Positions 42,222-52,211 of a stretch of 64,000 nucleotides of DNA are shown here, piece after piece; position 1 is the stretch's first letter, and every line of letters starts with the position of its first letter. The DNA lies in the NCBI GenBank assembly GCA_963841445.1, contig CAWJCP010000007.1:18155-82154 (forward strand), in the 5' to 3' direction. A program made the translations under genes and the position numbers. Below the pieces are notes generated by a model. The model was not told the DNA's origin, searched no databases, and saw only the letters and a program-made list of their open reading frames with translations. Source of the stretch: Mayfieldus sp963841445 (GTDB lineage: Bacteria > Actinomycetota > Thermoleophilia > Solirubrobacterales > 70-9).

Positions 42222-44719
42222 ATGGTGCGTCCGACCGGCAAAGCGGCAGCCCAATCCTCCGGCGCTGCCGGCTTGATTGCCGGTCTCGGTGTGCTGTTCA
42301 CCGTGGTCGTTCTCGACGCCGTCCTCGGTGCCAACGAGGCCCTCGTTGGCACCTACGCGCTGGCCCCCTTCGTGAGCGCGATGGGGGGCCGGACGAAGCA
42401 GACGACCGTCGTCGCGCTCGCGACCGTCGCAGCCCTGGCGGCGAGCGGTCTCTGGAACGACAATCTCGGCGGCAGCCGATGGTTGTCCAGGCTGCTGTTC
42501 ATCGCCCTGGCGAGCGCGGTTGCGGTTCTGGCGGCCCGCCAGACCGAACGTGCACGGGCCGGGGTCTCGCGCCTTCGGATGCTCGACGAGGTCGGACGGA
42601 TCGCGGACGGCTCCCTGCCCCTGAACGAGACGCTGACCCGTATTACGGACGCGGTCGTACCGGGCTTCGCGGACATCTGCATGATCGATGCGATCCACGA
42701 CGGGGACGTTCAGCGGATCGCCGTGCGCGCCGCCGGGCCAGAGGCGGAGCGCATCGAGGCATCGATCCGGGCTCGCACGCCGAGCACCCCCGACTGGCTC
42801 CGCGATCCGAAGTCGGAGTCACTTGCCCCGCTGCTCGTCTCCTCGATGCCCGATGAAGTGCTGCGCGAGATGGCCACCGACGAGCAGGACCTGGACTTCC
42901 TGCGCTGGCTTCGGGCTCGTTCCTACATCGTCGCGCCCCTGGTCAGTCGCGAGCGCAGCCTCGGGGCGCTGACCGTCGTGCGGGGGCACGGATCCGCACG
43001 TTTGACCCAGGAGGACCTCGATTTCGTCTCCGTGCTTGCCTCGCGGATCGGCATCGCCCTGGACAACGCCGGGCTCTTTTCCGACCTCGAGAGCGTCGAG
43101 CGGCGCATGGACTCGGTGATGGAGAACGTCTCCGAGGCGGTGATCGTCCACGACGGCACGGGCAAGCTCGTCTACGCGAACTCCGCCGCCTCGGAGCTGC
43201 TCGGCTTTGACGGGAGCGAGGGGCTGATCTCAGCCCAACCTCAGGCCGAGGATCCCCGCTTCGAGTTGCGCGACGAGAAGGGCAAGGCGCTTGACCGCGA
43301 GAGCCTGCCCCGGCGCCGCGTCCTGCGCGGCGAGCGAGGCCGACCCGATGGTCTTCCGGCTCAACGATCGTGAAACCGGGGCTGAGTCCTGGCGCCTTGA
43401 GAAGTCGAATCCGATCGCCGGCCCCGACGGAGACGTCCTCTACGTGGTCACCACTTTGCAGGACATCACCGCCGTCAAGCAGGCGGAGTTCGATCAGCGC
43501 GTGCTCGCCGACAGCGCCGAGGCGATTGCCTCGGCAGGCGACTTTCGACTCCGCGTTGGATGCGCTCGCGCGGGCGGTGGTGCCCGGGCTGGCGGATTGG
43601 TGCTCGGTCAGCGTGCCGAAGGAGGACGGGACGATCGAGCGGGTCGCCGTCGCCGAGTCGGTCCCGGAGATGTTCGAGCTCGAGCGCCGGCTGCGCACCG
43701 GGCTGCAGGTTCGCCCCGGCCTGACGCTCTCGATGGCGGACGTGCTGCGAGCGAGCAAGCCGGTGACCGCCGAGCTGCCGGCCGAGCCGACGCCGGGCTG
43801 GGTCCTCCTGAAGCCGATCCGGGCGGTTGGCGTCGCGATCGGGATCCTGACCCTGGTCAACCGGTCGGATCGCCGCGCCTTCAGCAGCGAGGAGATCAGG
43901 CTGGCCCGGGCGGTCGCGGACCGGGCCGGCGTCGCGGTGCTGAACGCGAAGCTCGCCGACGAGCGCGCCAAGATCGCCGAGGCCCTGCAGCGGGAGCTGC
44001 TGCCGCCGCTGCTGCCCGAAGTGGAGGGCTGGAGCATGGCGGCCATGTACCGGCCGGCGGGCGAGCAGAACCGCGCCGGCGGCGACTTCTACGACGTCTT
44101 CGAGGGCCACGAGGGCTGGGTCGTGGTGCTCGGCGACGTCGAGGGTCACGGACCCGAGGCGGCGGCGCTGACCGCGCAGGGCCCGCTACACGATCCGCAC
44201 CGCGGCGATGATCAACGGCGACATCCTGGCCGCCTTCCAGATCCTCAATCGTCAGCTGCGCGAGCGCAAGCGGCCCCGCCTCTGCAGCGTCGTCTGCCTC
44301 ACTTTCGGCAGCGGCCCCGAGGCCACGGTCGTCTCGGCAGGCCACCCGCTGCCGGTCCTGGCCTCGGCCGATGGGACGCCGCGAGGTCGGCCTTCCGGGC
44401 TCGCTTCTCGGAGCTCTGGAGGAGCCTCAATGGTCGCCGGTGCGGTTCGCGCGTCGAGCGCGGGGAGGAGCTGGTCCTCTACACCGACGGCGTCGTCGAG
44501 GCGAGGCGCGATGGCGAGCGCTTCGGACGCGAGCGCCTCGGCTCGCTGCTCGGCAGGTTCGCCGACCCGGCCGCGACCGTGCAGGGGATCGGCGCTGCGA
44601 TCGAAGGCTTCGGGGAGCTCGTGCACGACGATGTGGCGATGGTCGTCCTGCGCCGCGACAGCGACCCAGCCGTGCCGGCGCTGCAGCTGCCGCAAGATGT
44701 GGTGGAGCCGGTCGAATGA
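42222..44719 (+). CDS. Membrane-bound GAF/PAS sensor with SpoIIE/PP2C phosphatase domain (frameshifted)
   Basis: About 830 residues. Residues 1-110 hold three or four hydrophobic helices (GLIAGLGVLFTVVVLDAVLG, TVVALATVAALAASGLW, LLFIALASAVAVLAARQ). Next come a GAF domain (MLDEVGRIADGSLPLNETLT), a PAS domain (MDSVMENVSEAVIVHDGTGK, YANSAASELLGFDG), a second GAF (DALARAVVPGLADWCSVSVP) and a SpoIIE/PP2C domain with GGDFYDVFEGHEGW, LGDVEGHGPEAAALTA and ELVLYTDGVVEARRDGE. Shifts near 43,310, 43,545, 44,180, 44,380 and 44,440. It likely senses a signal and dephosphorylates the STAS protein. Confidence 0.9.
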
Positions 44720-44828
44720 TCGCTGCCGCTGGTTTCGGCGTCGCCTGCCTGGGTAGCCGCCCTTCGACCCCGTCGGAAAGCGTCTGGGTAAAAGGGGGGG
44801 CCGCCGACGGCCAGCCCTTGACTCGGAA

Positions 44829-45689
44829 GTGACGCCCTTGTCTGCAACCGACCGGAAAACCGAAGCTGCGACCGACAGCGCGGAAGGCCTGCTCTTCGTC
44901 CTGCCGGCGACTTCCGAGAACGTCGCGATCGTTCGCCATGCCGTCGGCGGCCTCGCCGAGACGCTCGGCATGGATCCGATCGCGACCACCGACCTGAAGA
45001 CGATCGTCAGCGAGGCCTGTACCAACGTCGCGGTCCATGCCTACGGCGACGAGGGGGGGCCGCTCGAGGTGCAGGTGACCCCCGACGAAACCGGGATAAC
45101 CGTGGCGGTGCGCGACCAGGGGTCCGGGATCCGTCCCCGGCCGGACCTCGATTCCTCGCGGCTGCGCCTCGGCCTTCCCCTGATCGCCGCGCTCTCGAGC
45201 AGCTTCGCGATCAGCGGCGGTCTCGGCCAGGGCACCGAGGTGGTGATGCGGATGGACCTCGACGACGCCGACCACAGTCGAGACGGAGGCGATGCCGACG
45301 CCTCAGAGGGTGGTCGCGGGACCGCGATCAAGGTCAGCGACGAGCGAATCGTCGGGCCTGTGCTCGGCCGGGTGCTGGCGGTGCTCGCCGCGCGCACCGA
45401 CTTCCCGGTCGATCGGCTGACCGACACGATGCTGCTCGCCGACGCCCTCGCCGCCCACGCTGCGGCCGGCTTCGAGGATGGGACGGTGCGAATGGTGATC
45501 GAGGATGGAGACGGGACGATCCGGCTACGGGTCGGCCCGATGCGCGATGGAGCGGCGGAGCGGCTGCGCGCCGAGCTCGAGATTCCCGGCCTCGGAGCGA
45601 CTCTGGAGAAGCTCGCCGACGAGGTAGACGTGGACCGCGGCACCGAGGGTGAGTTCTTTCATCTCCAGATGCGCCCGTCGCGGTCCTGA
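44829..45689 (+). CDS. RsbW-like anti-sigma kinase with a second, degenerate HATPase-like half
   Basis: 286 residues from GTG. The N-terminal HATPase domain has the N-box TIVSEACTNVAVHAYGDEGG and the G1 region VRDQGSGIRPRPD, then GLPLIAALSSSFAI. The C-terminal half (from about residue 160) has VDRLTDTMLLADALAAHAAA, VRMVIEDGDGTIRLRVGPMR and LGATLEKLADEVDVDRGTEG. Its order of parts looks like a second HATPase domain that has lost the catalytic Asn. It lies after the phosphatase gene and is convergent with the sigma-factor gene. It probably binds and inhibits that sigma factor. Confidence 0.87.
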   Translation: MTPLSATDRKTEAATDSAEGLLFVLPATSENVAIVRHAVGGLAETLGMDPIATTDLKTIVSEACTNVAVHAYGDEGGPLEVQVTPDETGITVAVRDQGSGIRPRPDLDSSRLRLGLPLIAALSSSFAISGGLGQGTEVVMRMDLDDADHSRDGGDADASEGGRGTAIKVSDERIVGPVLGRVLAVLAARTDFPVDRLTDTMLLADALAAHAAAGFEDGTVRMVIEDGDGTIRLRVGPMRDGAAERLRAELEIPGLGATLEKLADEVDVDRGTEGEFFHLQMRPSRS

Positions 45690-45695
45690 GCGCGA

Positions 45696-46501
45696 CTACA
45701 CGGACTGCTCGGCGCCCGGGTCCGCGTGCTCGCGCAGCTGCTGCAGAGCTCCGCGCAGGATCCGCGAGACATGGACCTGCGAGCAGCCGATCCGGTCGGC
45801 GATCTCGCTCTGGGTCAGCTCCTCGACGAAGCGCAGGCGCAGCGCAAGCACCTCGCGCTCGGTCAGGCCGGGCAGGCTCGCCGCGACGGCGGCGCGATCT
45901 TCGACCCCCTCGTAATGGGGGTCCTCGCGGCCGACCTGCTCGCCGACGGTTGCTTCGTCGGCGGTTCCGACCACCGCGACCGGCTGGTCGAAGGACAGGG
46001 TGCGGCGCGTCTGCAGGGCCTCGAATGCCTCCAGGACTTCGGTTTGGTCCACCTCCATCGCCGCGGCCAGCTCGCGGACCGTGGGTGGACGCTCGAGCTC
46101 GGCGGTCAGACTCGCTGGTGATTCTCTCGAGCTTCAGGATCCGCTCCTGGAGGCCGCGCGGCAGGCGCAGGTTCCAGACCCGGTCGCGAAAATGGCGTTT
46201 CAGCTCGCCCAGGATCGTCGGTGCGGCGAATGACTTGAAGGCGGCGCCGCGATCGGGATCGAAGCGATCGATCGCCTGTACGAGGCCGAGGTTCGCCACC
46301 TGGACGAGGTCCTCGATCTGCTCGGTGCCGCCCCGATAGCGCAGCGCCAGGCTACGGGCGAAGGGCAGGAAGCGGCGCACGATCTCCTCCCTGATCGCCG
46401 GGTCGCGATTTTCGGCGTAGCGACGCAGCAGCTCGCCCTCGTCGGCGAGCCTGCTGCGCCGGGCGCGGCGGCGGACTTGGGGTTGGCTCGTCCCTGCTCA
46501 C
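45696..46501 (-). CDS. RNA polymerase sigma factor, SigB/SigF-like (frameshifted)
   Basis: About 265 residues after correction. Region 2 is clear: FLPFARSLALRYRGGTEQIE, DLVQVANLGLVQAIDRFDPD and FKSFAAPTILGELKRHFRDR. Region 3 continues after a shift near 46,120 as LTAELERPPTVRELAAAMEV. Region 4 is LPGLTEREVLALRLRFVEEL and TQSEIADRIGCSQVHVSRIL. The start is probably GTG 46501 (SRDEPTPSPPPRPA) with another shift near 46,450 leading into GELLRRYAENRDPAIREEIV. It belongs to the group 3 sigma factors used in general stress and sporulation, the natural target of the HATPase next to it. Confidence 0.87.
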
Positions 46502-46594
46502 GGACACGAAGTATCGAGCACGAGCCCGCGCCGTTTAGGCGCCGCCGGCGAGGGGTAGCCGAGAGACGACGTCGACCAGGGAAGGTGAGGCGAG

Positions 46595-46852
46595 ATGGAG
46601 GTTGCGCGTGCGACGGGAATCCGGAACGACTATCCGGCACTCGCCCTGCGCACCAGGGAGCGCAGTCACGAACATGCTGCCTGCCACGCGCCCGGCTGCC
46701 GAAATCGAGCCGCGCGGGGGCGCAAGTTCTGCGCGCGATGCCAGTCGCGGCTCGACCGCGTCCGCATCGAGCTGACGAAAGCCGGTCCTCGCGGCCGCAA
46801 GCCGATGATTCGCAGCGCCGCAGCAAATCGCTCGAACGGCGTGCGTCGCTAG
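46595..46852 (+). CDS. Small Cys-rich protein, possible zinc finger
   Basis: 85 residues. The central ACHAPGCRNRAARGRKFCARCQ has four cysteines (C-x4-C-x9-C-x2-C) suited to zinc binding. The C-terminal part is basic. A GGAAGG ribosome binding site precedes the ATG. I do not recognise the family. It ends just at the TAGGCT box upstream of the SOD gene. Confidence 0.55.
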   Translation: MEVARATGIRNDYPALALRTRERSHEHAACHAPGCRNRAARGRKFCARCQSRLDRVRIELTKAGPRGRKPMIRSAAANRSNGVRR

Positions 46853-46855
46853 GCT
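46850..46855 (+). promoter_or_regulatory. -10 box TAGGCT upstream of SOD
   Basis: The same TAGGCT hexamer as at adk and rplQ, here 33 nt before the SOD ATG. The implied transcript has a short leader holding an AGGAG ribosome binding site, so this would be a leadered promoter. Confidence 0.4.
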
Positions 46856-46888
46856 GGGGTTGACCAACTCGAAGCGCAGGAGAAAGAG

Positions 46889-47495
46889 ATGGCTTACGAG
46901 CGTTCCCGATCTTCCCTACGACTACAACGCGCTGGAGCCGCAATCGACGAAGCGACGATGCGGGTGCACCACGACAAGCACCACCAGGCCTACGTCGACA
47001 AGGCCAACGCCGCGCTCGAGGGCACCGAGTGGGCCGACAAGGACGTCGAGGAGGTGCTGAAGAACCTCGACAGCCTGCCCGACGACAAGCAGAAGCCCCG
47101 TGCGCAACAACGCCGGCGGCCACTACAACCACAGCGCTCTTCTGGCAGATGCTGAGCCCGGACGGCGGCGGCGAGCCCGAGGTGACCTGGCGGCCGCGAT
47201 CGACGAGAAGTTCGGCGACCTCGACTCCTTCAAGGGGAGTTCAAGAACGCCGGCGTCGGCCAGTTCGGCTCCGGCTGGGCGTGGCTGGTCCACGACGGCT
47301 CCGGCCTCGCGGTGGTCTCGACCGCCGAACCAGGACTCACCGGTCTCCGACGGCCAGACGCCGCTGCTCGGCGTCGACGTCTGGGAGCACGCCTACTACC
47401 TCAAGTACCAGAACAAGCGCCCGGACTACATCGACGCCTTCTGGAACGTCGTCAACTGGGACGAGGTCGCCAAGCGCTTCGCCGAGGCCGGCTGA
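46889..47495 (+). CDS. Fe/Mn superoxide dismutase (frameshifted)
   Basis: Detoxifies superoxide to hydrogen peroxide and oxygen. Reading across frames gives a complete SOD: PDLPYDYNALEPQ, then IDEATMRVHHDKHHQAYVDK with the first metal histidine, NNAGGHYNHS with the second, GSGWAWLVHDGSG, and VDVWEHAYYLKYQNKRPDYI with the Asp and His ligands, ending FWNVVNWDEVAKRFAEAG. At least five one-base indels are needed within 600 bp. An AGGAG site precedes the ATG. All catalytic residues are recoverable, so the gene is probably functional in the cell. Confidence 0.88.
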
Positions 47496-49194
47496 CGGGG
47501 TCGACTGGCGGGGTGACCTGAGGCGTCGGGTGTCGGGAAGGACGCCGGCGCTGGCTCGGGGGCCGCCGGCGCGCCGGCCTCGCGGCCTCCGGCAGGCGGC
47601 TCCGCCCCGCCTTCGGCGGGATCGCGGCCATCGCGTGCTCGGCGAGCGCGGTGATCGTCAGGCTCGGGTTGACGCCGGGGTTGGCCGGGATCGCGGCGCC
47701 GTCGCAGACCAGCAGGTTCTCGTAGCCGAAGACGCGGTTGCGCGCGTCGACGACGCCGTGCTCGGGGTCGGCGCCGATCACCGCGCCGCCGAGGATGTGG
47801 GCGGTGGTCGGGATGTTGAGGATCGCCTCGGTGGTGCCGTCTGCGCGATGCCGCCGGTTCGCTCCGCGAACCAGCGCGCGCCTTGCTCGGCGGCCGGGAT
47901 GAAGGTCGGGTTGGGCCGCTCGGGGTCCTGCTCGGTCTGCAGCCGGACGCCGCGCCGAGCAGCCGGCGCTTCGGCACGCAGGCGCATCGCGGTGTCGAGC
48001 GTCTGCATCACGAGCAGGATCACCGTCCGCCGCGACCACTTGCGCGGCCAGAAGGTGCGCGGAGTGCATCGGGTGGCGCAGCGATCGCCGCCAGCCACAT
48101 GCAGCGGGCGGGTCAGCCGGGTGCCGTCGCCGGTCATCAGCGTGAACAGGCGGCTCATCGAGTCGCCCCGCGCCGTAGGTGACGACCTCGATGTGGGTGT
48201 CGGGGTCGGGGTAGATGCTCGAGGTGATCGCGACCGAGTTGGCGAAGTCGCGGCTGTCGTCGGGGGCGGTGACCGCCTGGATCGACTCGGTGTTGGTGCG
48301 CACGACGTCGCCGAGCCGGTCGGAGAGCCGCGGCAGCGCGCCGGCGTGCCTGCAGTCGGCGAGCAGCTGGTTGGTGCCGAGCGCGCCGGCGGCGACGACG
48401 ACGCCGCGCGCGGTCAGCGTGCGCGGCGCTTGCGGAGCCAGGCGCCGGAGCGGACGCTGGTCACCTCGTAGCCGTCGGAGCCGTCGGCGGCGCCGAGCGG
48501 CCGGATCTCGGTGACCTGGCGCTCGGGCCGGACCTCGACGCCGAGCTTCTCGGCGAACCAGAGGTAGTTCTTGACCAGCGTGTTCTTGGCGCCGTGGCGG
48601 CAGCCGACCATGCAGCTGCCGCAGCGCATGCAGCCCGTGCGCTCCGGGCCCTCGCCGCCGAAGTAGGGGTCGGCGACCTCCTTGCCCGGCTCGCCGAAGA
48701 AGACGCCGACGCGGGTGTTGGCTTGAAGGTCTCGCCGACGCCGAGCTCCTCGCCGAGCTCGCGCAGCAGCTCGTCGGCCGGGCCCGATGCCCTCGTAGTC
48801 GGCGACGCCGAGCATCCGCTCGGCGGTGTCGTAGTGGGGGGCGAGCTCGCGGCTCCCAGTCGGCCAGCTCCGCCCACTGCGGGTCGTCGAAGAAGGCCGG
48901 CCGGGCGCGGTAGAGGGTGTTCGCGTAGCCGAGGCTGCCGCCGCCGACGCCGCAGCCCGAGGCGATGAAGATGTCCTTGAAGAGGGTCAGGCGCAGGATC
49001 CCGCGCAGCCCGAGCTGCGGGCTCCAGAAGTAGCGGCGCAGGTGCCAGGTGGTCTCCGCGAAGTCGTCGTCGGCGAAGCGCCGGCCGCACTCCAGCACGC
49101 AGACCGAATAGCCCTTCTCGGCCAGCCGCAGCGCCGAGACGCTGCCGCCGAAGCCGGAGCCGATCACGATCCAGTCGTAGTCGTGATGCGCCAT
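47452..49194 (-). CDS. GMC-type / cholesterol oxidase-like FAD oxidoreductase (frameshifted)
   Basis: N-terminal FAD-binding site DYDWIVIGSGFGGSVSALRL, then SGCGVGGGSLGYANTLYRAR, CMRCGSCMVGCRHGAKNTLV, TARGVVVAAGALGTNQLLAD and the C-terminal TTAHILGGAVIGADPEHGVV with VCDGAAIPANPGVNPSLTIT, which contains the typical active-site His and Asn region. These blocks are in three frames, with shifts near 48,850, 48,720, 48,420, 48,160 and 47,850. It would oxidise an alcohol, possibly a sterol; an SCP2 protein and Mce genes are in the same region. The C-terminus overlaps the SOD end and is uncertain. Confidence 0.82.
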   Translation of the reverse strand: MAHHDYDWIVIGSGFGGSVSALRLAEKGYSVCVLECGRRFADDDFAETTWHLRRYFWSPQLGLRGILRLTLFKDIFIASGCGVGGGSLGYANTLYRARPAFFDDPQWAELADWEPRARPPLRHRRADARRRRLRGHRARPTSCCASSARSSASARPSSQHPRRRLLRRAGQGGRRPLLRRRGPGAHGLHALRQLHGRLPPRRQEHAGQELPLVRREARRRGPARAPGHRDPAARRRRRLRRLRGDQRPLRRLAPQAPRTLTARGVVVAAGALGTNQLLADCRHAGALPRLSDRLGDVVRTNTESIQAVTAPDDSRDFANSVAITSSIYPDPDTHIEVVTYGAGRLDEPPVHADDRRRHPADPPAACGWRRSLRHPMHSAHLLAAQVVAADGDPARDADARHRDAPACRSAGCSARRPAADRAGPRAAQPDLHPGRRARRALVRGANRRHRADGTTEAILNIPTTAHILGGAVIGADPEHGVVDARNRVFGYENLLVCDGAAIPANPGVNPSLTITALAEHAMAAIPPKAGRSRLPEAARPARRRPPSQRRRPSRHPTPQVTPPVDPVSRPRRSAWRPRPS

Positions 49195-49340
49195 CGCCGG
49201 CGATTAAAGCGGCCGCAATCGACCGGCGCATCCGCCGCGACCTGACTGCCGGACGCCCTGCGCAGTTTTGGTCCCATGGCAACCACAAATGCACAATGAG
49301 CCGCAGACGTGACTCACGGTCAGTTGCATCGGCGCGGATT

Positions 49341-49356
49341 TGTGATTAGACTCACG
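49341..49356. promoter_or_regulatory. Crp/GlxR-like site and -10 box in front of the beta-helix gene
   Basis: TGTGATTAGACTCACG matches TGTGA-N6-TCACA except for the last base. The overlapping TAGACT (49347-49352) lies 8 nt before ATG 49361 and could be a leaderless -10 box. A Crp-like protein bound here would block the promoter. The Crp/Fnr regulator at 40 kb is a candidate partner; this is inference. Confidence 0.5.
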
Positions 49357-49360
49357 CGCG

Positions 49361-51207
49361 ATGCTGGGGAGGAAGAGCTGCAAAGGGAGGTTCGCGGCGA
49401 AGCCCGTCGGCGTGGCTCGCGTATCCTCGTCGCCGTGCTGGTCGCCCTCGCTATCGCCGCGGTCGCTTCGGCGCACATCGAGCGCGCCTCCTACTGGCCC
49501 GACCCGGCGCCCGACAACTCGGTCAGCCCGCCGGCCGGCGGCAACGTGCCGCTGATGCGCACCTGGCTCGGCGCTGGACGACAGCCAGCCGGGGCAGACG
49601 CGGGTGGTCTGCCAGCCCGACTCGCTGCAGCGGCTGCGGCGCCTCGCTGCACGACGAGCACAGCACGGCTACGACATCCGCCCCCAGACCATCGCAACCT
49701 CACGCACGTCGCAGCGCAAGCTCCTGGTCGACACCAACATCGCGCTCTGGAACCGCTGCAGCTACCACGAGATCCAGCCCGCGGTCACCGCCTCGCGCAA
49801 CAACGACCGCGTCGTGGTCATGCCCGGCGTCTACACCGAGCCGACCTCGCGCGCGCAGCCGACCAACGACCCGGCCTGCGACCAGTACAAGATCACCAAC
49901 GACAAGAGCCAGGCCGGGGCGGTCTCCTACGCCTACCAGTTCCACTGCCCCAACGACCAGAACCTGATCGCGGTGATCGGCCGCGAGCCGGGGCCGGACC
50001 CGGCCGCCGCAGCCGCCGCTCGACGACCGCCACGGGATCCCCGACCTCGGGCCCTGCATCCGCTGCAACCTGCAGATCGAGGGCTCCGGCGTGAGCGCCG
50101 ACGACGTCGTCGTCGACGCCGGCGACGTCGACTCGGGCAACGGCGGCCCCGACGGACCCGGTCAAGGACGTCGGCATCCGCGCCGACCGCGCCGACGGCT
50201 TCGTGCTGCGCAACATGACCGTCCGCCACGCCGCCGAGCACGACATCTACGTGCTCGAGACCGACGGCTACCTGCTCGACCGCTTCAAGACCTTCTACAA
50301 CGGCGAGTACGGCGTGCTCACCTTCGTCGAGGACCACGGCCTGATCCAGAACTGCGAGGCGGCGGGCAACGGCGACTCCGGCCTCTACCCCGGCGCCGGC
50401 GCCGACACCGGCGACGCAGCGGCCGCCGGGCACCGCAGTTCCGCTACAGCCAGGAGATGCGCGACTGCGACATCGCACCACAACGCCGGCGGCTACTCGG
50501 GCACCGACGGCAACGCGGTCTGGGTCGCACCACAACAACTTCTACGACAACGCGCTCGGCTTCACGACCGACGTCTTCACCGCGCCCGGGCACCCCGGCT
50601 TCCCGCAGGACTCCGACCTGATCGAGAACAACAACTTCTACTCCAACAACTTCAACCCCTACCTGCCGGGCTCCGACGTCGTGCCGACGGTGCCGGTCCC
50701 GGTCGGCACCGGCCTCTGGATCGCGGGCGGCAACGACAACATGCATCCGCAACAACCACTTCTACGACAACTGGCGCCGCGGCACGATGCTGTTCGCGGT
50801 CCCCGACGCCTTCGTCTGCGACGACCCGACGAACGTCCAGGTCCCGGGCTGCGACCCGGCCCAGACCACCACCTCGTTCCGCAATCCTCCAGCACGACAA
50901 CGTGATGGGGATCGCGCCCGACGGCGCCCACAAGCCCAACGGGACCGACTTCTGGTGGGGGCCTGGCCGGCAACACCGGCAACTGCTGGTACCAGAACAC
51001 GCAGCTACAAGCCGATCACCAGCAGCCCGCGACCCGCTGCCCGACTGCAACAACGGCCAGAACCCCGAGCAGAGCGTCGCCACCTTCGACACCAACCCGT
51101 CGGCGACCGCCGAGCTGCTCGCCTGCCTGGCCGCGGTCGAAACCGGCCCGGATCCGAACGACCCGACCTGCGACTGGTTCCGCACCCCGCCGCAGCCGAC
51201 GCCGTAG
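49361..51207 (+). CDS. Secreted right-handed beta-helix protein (frameshifted)
   Basis: About 600 residues. ATG 49361 begins MLGRKSCKGRFAAKPVGV and, after a shift near 49,415, a signal peptide ILVAVLVALAIAAVASAHIE. Following blocks include VTASRNNDRVVVMPGVYTEP, GIRADRADGFVLRNMTVRHA, EHDIYVLETDGYLLDRFKTF, YNGEYGVLTFVEDHGLIQNC, DNALGFTTDVFTAPGHPGFP and SDLIENNNFYSNNFNPYLPG, all typical of parallel beta-helix (PbH1-like) repeats found in pectate-lyase-like folds. About eight single-base indels are needed; several are one extra base before CAC-CAC-AAC or similar. Substrate unknown, exported. Confidence 0.8.
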
Positions 51208-51249
51208 GCTCTTCGACCCGGCCGCAGCCGAATCCGTAAGGTTCCCGGC

Positions 51250-51627
51250 ATGATCGCTCGCCGCATCGCGGCCGCCGCCGCGGCTGCTCCTCTGCCTCTT
51301 CGCGATTGCTCGGCTGCGGCGGCGGCTCGGGCGCCAGCAACTCGGCCGCCGGCGCGGGCCCGACATCGGCGTGACGCTGCGGCTCGCCGACTGCGACGAC
51401 TGGAACCAGGCCGACGTCAGCGAGCGTCTGGGAACGGTTCAGGAGCTGCAGCAATTTCGCCGGCGGCCCGACCGGCTCACCGGCCGGGCACGGCACGACG
51501 CTCAGCACCAAGCGCGGCTACGACGTGCTCGACGACTGGTGCAAGCAGAGCTTCGCGCACGGCTTCAAGCTCTACAAGCTCTACACCCGCGCCGCCGCGT
51601 TCCAGCAACGTGGTCCCGCAGGGTAGC
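51250..51627 (+). pseudogene. Putative small lipoprotein (frameshifted)
   Basis: Reading across frames gives a lipobox signal: MIARRIAAAAAAALLLCLFA followed by IAGCGGGSGAS, then VTLRLADCDDWNQADVSERL, GTVQELQQF and KRGYDVLDDWCKQSFAHGFK with a stop at 51625-51627. Two or three shifts are needed. It follows the beta-helix gene by 43 nt and may be cotranscribed. Family not recognised. Confidence 0.6.
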
Positions 51628-51647
51628 GGCCGAAACGCGCGGTAGGC

Positions 51648-52211
51648 CTAGCTGCTGAAGTCGACCGCGACCGGCTCGCGCTCGCCCGCATCCTCGATCT
51701 CGAAGAACTCGCGCGGCTGAAAGCCGCCCTGGTTCGCGATCACCGAGTTCGGGAAGACCTGGATCTTGGTGTTGTAGGCCTGCACATTGGAGTTGTAGAT
51801 CCGCCGCGAGGCCTGGATCTCGTCCTCGAGCTCGGAGAGGTTGCGGGTCAGCTGCTGGAAGTTCTCGGTCGCCCGCAGCTGCGGGTAGTTCTCGGCCACC
51901 GCACGCAGGTCGGTCAGCGCGCCTGAGAGCTGCCCTTCGGCCTGCGCGGTCTGGTTGACGCCCCGCGCCGACATCGCCTCCGCGCGTGCCTTGGTCGCCT
52001 TTTCGAACACCTCCCGCTCGTGCGTGGCATAGCCCTTCACGGTCTCGACCAGGTTCGGCACCAGGTCGTGGCGGCGCTTCAGCTGCACGTCGATGCCGCT
52101 CCAGGCTTCGTCGACCCGGTTGCGGGACCCGATCATGCTGTTGCGGATCGCGATGTAGGCCAGCCCGCCGATCACGATCAGCGCGACCACGACGATGATC
52201 ACGATTGTCAT
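51648..52211 (-). CDS. LemA family protein
   Basis: 187 residues: an N-terminal membrane helix (TIVIIVVVALIVIGGLAYIA), then the LemA signature NRVDEAWSGIDVQLKRRHDL, VPNLVETVKGYATHEREVFE and later RRIYNSNVQAYNTKIQVFPN, ending PREFFEIEDAGEREPVAV. LemA proteins are membrane-anchored with a helical bundle outside; function is unknown. It diverges from the Mce cluster with about 250 bp between. Confidence 0.95.
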   Translation of the reverse strand: MTIVIIVVVALIVIGGLAYIAIRNSMIGSRNRVDEAWSGIDVQLKRRHDLVPNLVETVKGYATHEREVFEKATKARAEAMSARGVNQTAQAEGQLSGALTDLRAVAENYPQLRATENFQQLTRNLSELEDEIQASRRIYNSNVQAYNTKIQVFPNSVIANQGGFQPREFFEIEDAGEREPVAVDFSS

